Source: Rheinheimera sp. A13L
Lineage (GTDB): Bacteria > Pseudomonadota > Gammaproteobacteria > Enterobacterales > Alteromonadaceae
Assembly (NCBI RefSeq): GCF_000217935.1
Contig: NZ_AFHI01000012.1
Location: forward strand, 248,001 to 312,000
Length of the DNA: 64,000 bases
Reading direction: 5' to 3'
The translations under genes and the position numbers were made by a program. Numbering within the stretch: the stretch's first letter is position 1; each line of letters opens with the position of its first letter. Below, piece by piece: positions 61,088 through 64,000 of the stretch. Under the pieces are notes generated by a model. It was not told the DNA's origin and searched no databases. It worked only from the letters and a program-made list of their open reading frames with translations.

Positions 61088-63286
61088 TCAGAACTGCGCT
61101 GTATAACGCACACCAAATTCACTGGCATCGTTGCTCAGAATTCTGAGTATATAATCGCCAGTATTTAAGCGGGCATTGTCATAACGCTCATCAAAGATAT
61201 TGTGGCCATACAGAGCCACTGTCCAGTCACCGCTGGCAGGGCTGTAGGCTATATCCATATTCACCAGTTCACGGCTGTCGATCTGAGTCAGACGACCAGG
61301 GTCTGAACTGGGCTCACCATACATCTCATCACGGAATGAATAGTCGATACGGGCGGTAACAGAGGCACCGCTGGCCAGTGCAAACTCGTACGAAGGCCCA
61401 ATAGCAGCGGTTAACTCCGGAGTTAATGGCGCTACAGGTTTCACCCCGTCTTTTTCATCCACATCCACATCAATCCAGCCCAAAGCACTGTGCAGCTTAA
61501 AGGCATTCGAGAAATACACTGTACTTTCCCACTCAATACCACGGGAGGTTTGGCTGACGACCAGGTTTGTGGTGCTGAAACCGCCTTCAGCTGTAGTGCT
61601 GACCTGATAAGGCAAGTCGTCAAATACGGTGTTAAACACTGCAACGCTCATACTGAAGGTATCAGTCACCTGCCCTTTGATACCCATTTCGTAGTTCACA
61701 GCTGTGATGTTATCCGTCGCCACCAGACACTCTGGGTTGCCGAATAAGCAGTAAGGACGAGCCGGGAACTGGCCTGACTGATAACCGCTCTGAATGGTGC
61801 CGTACAGGTTCATACCATTTTCCATACGGTAGCTGGCTGACAAGTCGTAACTCATCTGGCTCCATTCATCGCTGGCAGCAAAAGGCCCAATACCCACATT
61901 TGCCACTACGTCTTTTTTGTCTTTGTTAAAACGTAAACCACCGGCCAGACGCAAATCGTCGGTCAGCTGATAACCCACATTGGCAAACACAGCGCGACTG
62001 GTTGAAGTTTGATCCAGTTCCAGCGTATTAGCACCGCCATTAAAACGCGAGTCTTCGCCCTGACGATTGCTGCCCTTTTCTTCAAACCAGTACAGGCCTG
62101 ACACAAAGTCCATATCGCCATAAAAGCCAGATAACTGCCACTCTGCCGACGTTTGATCCGCATCACCTCGTTCAGGGTAATGATCCAGCGTATAGACTGT
62201 ACCATCATCATCTAAACCCGCTTTGTATTCAGAGCTTCTGTTGCTCAGCACAGCCTTGGTCGACAACTCGTCGTTCAGACTCCAGTCGGCCGTCAAAGAC
62301 AAACCACTGGCTTCATTGCTGACCGTTGTTACTTCACGAGTACCTGTAGCATTGTCATAAATATTGGGCGCCAGATCTGAATTACGCAGCGGGCCAGTGG
62401 GCGTTGGCGCACCAAATCTCATGCCAGTGTAATAAGCGCCATTTGGCACTTCGTCAATCAATACAGTATAGGGGCGTAAGCCACCTTCACCGTCATTGCC
62501 ATCTGCAGTTAACACCAGGCTGAAATCATCATTTGGCGTAAATTTAACCGAAAAACGGCCATAAGCTTCCTGAGTTTCACCCACATCATATTCAGCATCA
62601 GGCACATTAATAAATTTGCCCAGACCGTCGCGCTGGTTGTAACCGGCATTGAAATTAAAGGCCAGCGTATCACTCAGCTCACGATTAACAAACACATCTC
62701 CCTTGGCACGGCCACGGCTACCCGCTTCTAATGCAACTTTGGTCACAGCCACTTCGTCTGGTTGTTTAGTGATGATGTTAATGGCACCACCAATAGAGTT
62801 ACGACCATATAAAGTGCCCTGAGGGCCACGTAATACTTCAATACGTTCAATGTTACTCAAATTCCAGTTCTGGCCAACCTGACGGCCCAGATACACGCCA
62901 TCCACATAAACACTGACACCTGGATCTGTGGTGATCAGGTGATCCTGCAAACCAATGCCACGAATAAAAGGGTTGGCTGACGACGTATGTCCTGCTGAAA
63001 AACCCGTTACATTCAGGTTAGGCACAAACTTGCCTACATCTGTCAGGTCGCTGATGCCCTGCTCTGCCAGCGCATCACCGCTAAATGCACTAATGGCTAA
63101 AGGCACTTCATAAATCACTTGAGTACGTTTGGTGGCCGTCACCTGAATGGTTTCAATGCTGTCGTCTTTTGTTGCTTGTGATTTCTCTTCAGCCCATGCC
63201 ACTGAAGATAAGGCTGCGGTAATAGCTGCACCTAATAAGCTGACTCTGGTTGCAAAAATGCGGATTGGTTGTTTGGATTTGTTCAA
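61088..63286 (-). CDS. TonB-dependent receptor
   Basis: A 732-residue outer-membrane receptor. Signal peptide (VSLLGAAITAALSSVAWAEE), TonB box ETIQVTATKRTQ, plug with NPFIRGIGLQDHLITTDPGV and EVLRGPQGTLYGRNSIGGA, and a barrel ending EFGVRYTAQF. It is of the sugar/unknown-substrate type. GAGAGCC is in front of the start. A large intergenic region (63287-63534) separates it from a divergent exported amidohydrolase, a likely functional partner if the receptor imports the product of that enzyme. Confidence 0.92.
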   Translation of the reverse strand: MNKSKQPIRIFATRVSLLGAAITAALSSVAWAEEKSQATKDDSIETIQVTATKRTQVIYEVPLAISAFSGDALAEQGISDLTDVGKFVPNLNVTGFSAGHTSSANPFIRGIGLQDHLITTDPGVSVYVDGVYLGRQVGQNWNLSNIERIEVLRGPQGTLYGRNSIGGAINIITKQPDEVAVTKVALEAGSRGRAKGDVFVNRELSDTLAFNFNAGYNQRDGLGKFINVPDAEYDVGETQEAYGRFSVKFTPNDDFSLVLTADGNDGEGGLRPYTVLIDEVPNGAYYTGMRFGAPTPTGPLRNSDLAPNIYDNATGTREVTTVSNEASGLSLTADWSLNDELSTKAVLSNRSSEYKAGLDDDGTVYTLDHYPERGDADQTSAEWQLSGFYGDMDFVSGLYWFEEKGSNRQGEDSRFNGGANTLELDQTSTSRAVFANVGYQLTDDLRLAGGLRFNKDKKDVVANVGIGPFAASDEWSQMSYDLSASYRMENGMNLYGTIQSGYQSGQFPARPYCLFGNPECLVATDNITAVNYEMGIKGQVTDTFSMSVAVFNTVFDDLPYQVSTTAEGGFSTTNLVVSQTSRGIEWESTVYFSNAFKLHSALGWIDVDVDEKDGVKPVAPLTPELTAAIGPSYEFALASGASVTARIDYSFRDEMYGEPSSDPGRLTQIDSRELVNMDIAYSPASGDWTVALYGHNIFDERYDNARLNTGDYILRILSNDASEFGVRYTAQF

Positions 63287-63534
63287 GAAGGCTCTCCATT
63301 ATATTATTTTGAAGTATGAAGGTCGGCCACGAAGGCGCATAAGTATATGCGAAAGCACTTATATTGACTATTAACAACATAAAGAAAATCAGCAGCTAAG
63401 CTGTTATCCAACACCAAAGCACAGACTGATTATCGCTGCAATTCCCCTGTTAAACGTATTAAGTTGCGGCCTCAACAACCCCTTGCCATAGTAAAAGCAT
63501 GCATACCCACCACAATAATAATGAAGGAAACTCT

Positions 63535-64000
63535 ATGCCTATTCGCCTGTTGCTCAGTGCCGCTCTTGTGCTGAGCTTGATGTCTGTGTTTGCAGAAGCT
63601 GCAGCCACACCTGAGCGAACCCCATCAGCACCGGAACGGGACAGAGGCGAAGGCCCGTATAAACGGCTGATTTTACGGGGTGCAACTTATATCAGCGGCG
63701 AAGGGGCGCCACCTGTTGGGCCTGTGGATATTGTGATTGAACAGGACCGTATCACTGAAATCAAAGCGGTAGGGAATCCGGGTGTGCCTGTATTGCCGCA
63801 AGGACGGCCAAAAGCTCAGCCTGGGGATCAGGAAATGGATCTCAGCGGCATGTATATTCTGCCGGGTTTTGTGGATATGCATGGTCATATTGGTGGCTCT
63901 GCCAACGGCACTCCGGCTGAATATGTGTTTAAACTCTGGCTGGCACACGGCATTACCACAGTGCGTGAACCCGGCAGTTTTAACGGCGTAGACTGGACTA
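63535..64000 (+). CDS. Exported amidohydrolase, N-terminal part
   Basis: The gene runs off the right edge; 155 codons are visible. It starts at ATG 63535 after AAGGAAAC. A signal peptide (PIRLLLSAALVLSLMSVFAEA) leads into an amidohydrolase beta domain (RLILRGATYISGEG, DIVIEQDRITEIKAVG) and the metal-binding LPGFVDMHGHIGG, where HGH stands for HxH. The segment LAHGITTVREPGS is typical of imidazolonepropionase/dihydroorotase-like enzymes. Substrate unknown. It is divergent from the TonB receptor at 61088. Confidence 0.88.
   Translation, partial: MPIRLLLSAALVLSLMSVFAEAAATPERTPSAPERDRGEGPYKRLILRGATYISGEGAPPVGPVDIVIEQDRITEIKAVGNPGVPVLPQGRPKAQPGDQEMDLSGMYILPGFVDMHGHIGGSANGTPAEYVFKLWLAHGITTVREPGSFNGVDWT

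Overview
The window looks like chromosomal DNA of a free-living aquatic gammaproteobacterium. The overall gene style (many TonB-dependent receptors, orphan periplasmic binding proteins, GGDEF/EAL proteins and chemoreceptors, plus DUF3422, DUF1090, DUF3185, YggL, MtfA and TorT families) fits the Rheinheimera / Alteromonadales-Chromatiaceae group. That placement is an inference from gene content; no rRNA gene is present. I saw no rRNA, tRNA, CRISPR array, insertion sequence or prophage.

Layout. 1-3.5 kb: the 5' end of a DbpA-type RNA helicase, a palindromic intergenic repeat, a thioesterase, and a desaturase/ferredoxin-reductase pair (DesB/DesC-like) with a FabR/DesT-like palindrome in front. 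3.7-9.1 kb: a lipoprotein, an acetyltransferase, thiol peroxidase, a secreted 'methylamine utilization'-type protein divergent from a porin-like barrel, a LysE exporter and a periplasmic ATP-dependent DNA ligase. 9.3-18.1 kb: DUF3422 protein, an orphan TorT, Upp, MtfA, SlyD, a periplasmic binding protein and a very divergent class A penicillin-binding protein. 18.1-22.1 kb: a compact three-gene operon (PstS-like mini-protein, outer-membrane barrel, GGDEF-EAL protein). 22.5-29.7 kb: a periplasmic binding protein, a Fur-box-preceded TonB receptor, a Tsx-like barrel coupled to a chemoreceptor, and a diguanylate cyclase.

29.7-35.5 kb is the most distinctive stretch. A 1005-residue lipoprotein carries eight Big_2-type repeats and a C-terminal ice-binding (DUF3494) domain, and it lies between two paralogous OmpA-family genes. 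The upstream OmpA gene and the lipoprotein gene share a 64-bp element at nearly the same distance from their starts, and the two OmpA genes end in near-identical terminators. This suggests one co-regulated surface system built by duplication. 35.6-42.6 kb: stress and membrane proteins (GlsB-type, DUF3185), a CstA-family carrier, an M24 peptidase-like secreted protein, an amidohydrolase and a cupin.

43.1-50.3 kb: a large TonB receptor followed by a second copy of the palindromic repeat and a secreted metallophosphoesterase, then small genes and an NPP1/NLP-like secreted protein. 50.5-52.9 kb: a two-gene operon of an MBL-fold hydrolase and a beta-helix protein ending in a two-TM channel-like domain with a non-canonical filter. 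This is the best candidate here for an undescribed system. 53-64 kb: YggL, a chemoreceptor, a methyltransferase, small conserved proteins, two TonB receptors, a periplasmic binding protein gene interrupted by an in-frame amber codon, and the 5' part of an amidohydrolase running off the end.

Functionally the window is dominated by nutrient acquisition at the outer membrane, extracellular sensing through c-di-GMP and chemotaxis proteins, and secreted or surface enzymes. Start sites were moved from the longest frame to codons with a Shine-Dalgarno sequence and a sensible signal peptide wherever the sequence supported it.
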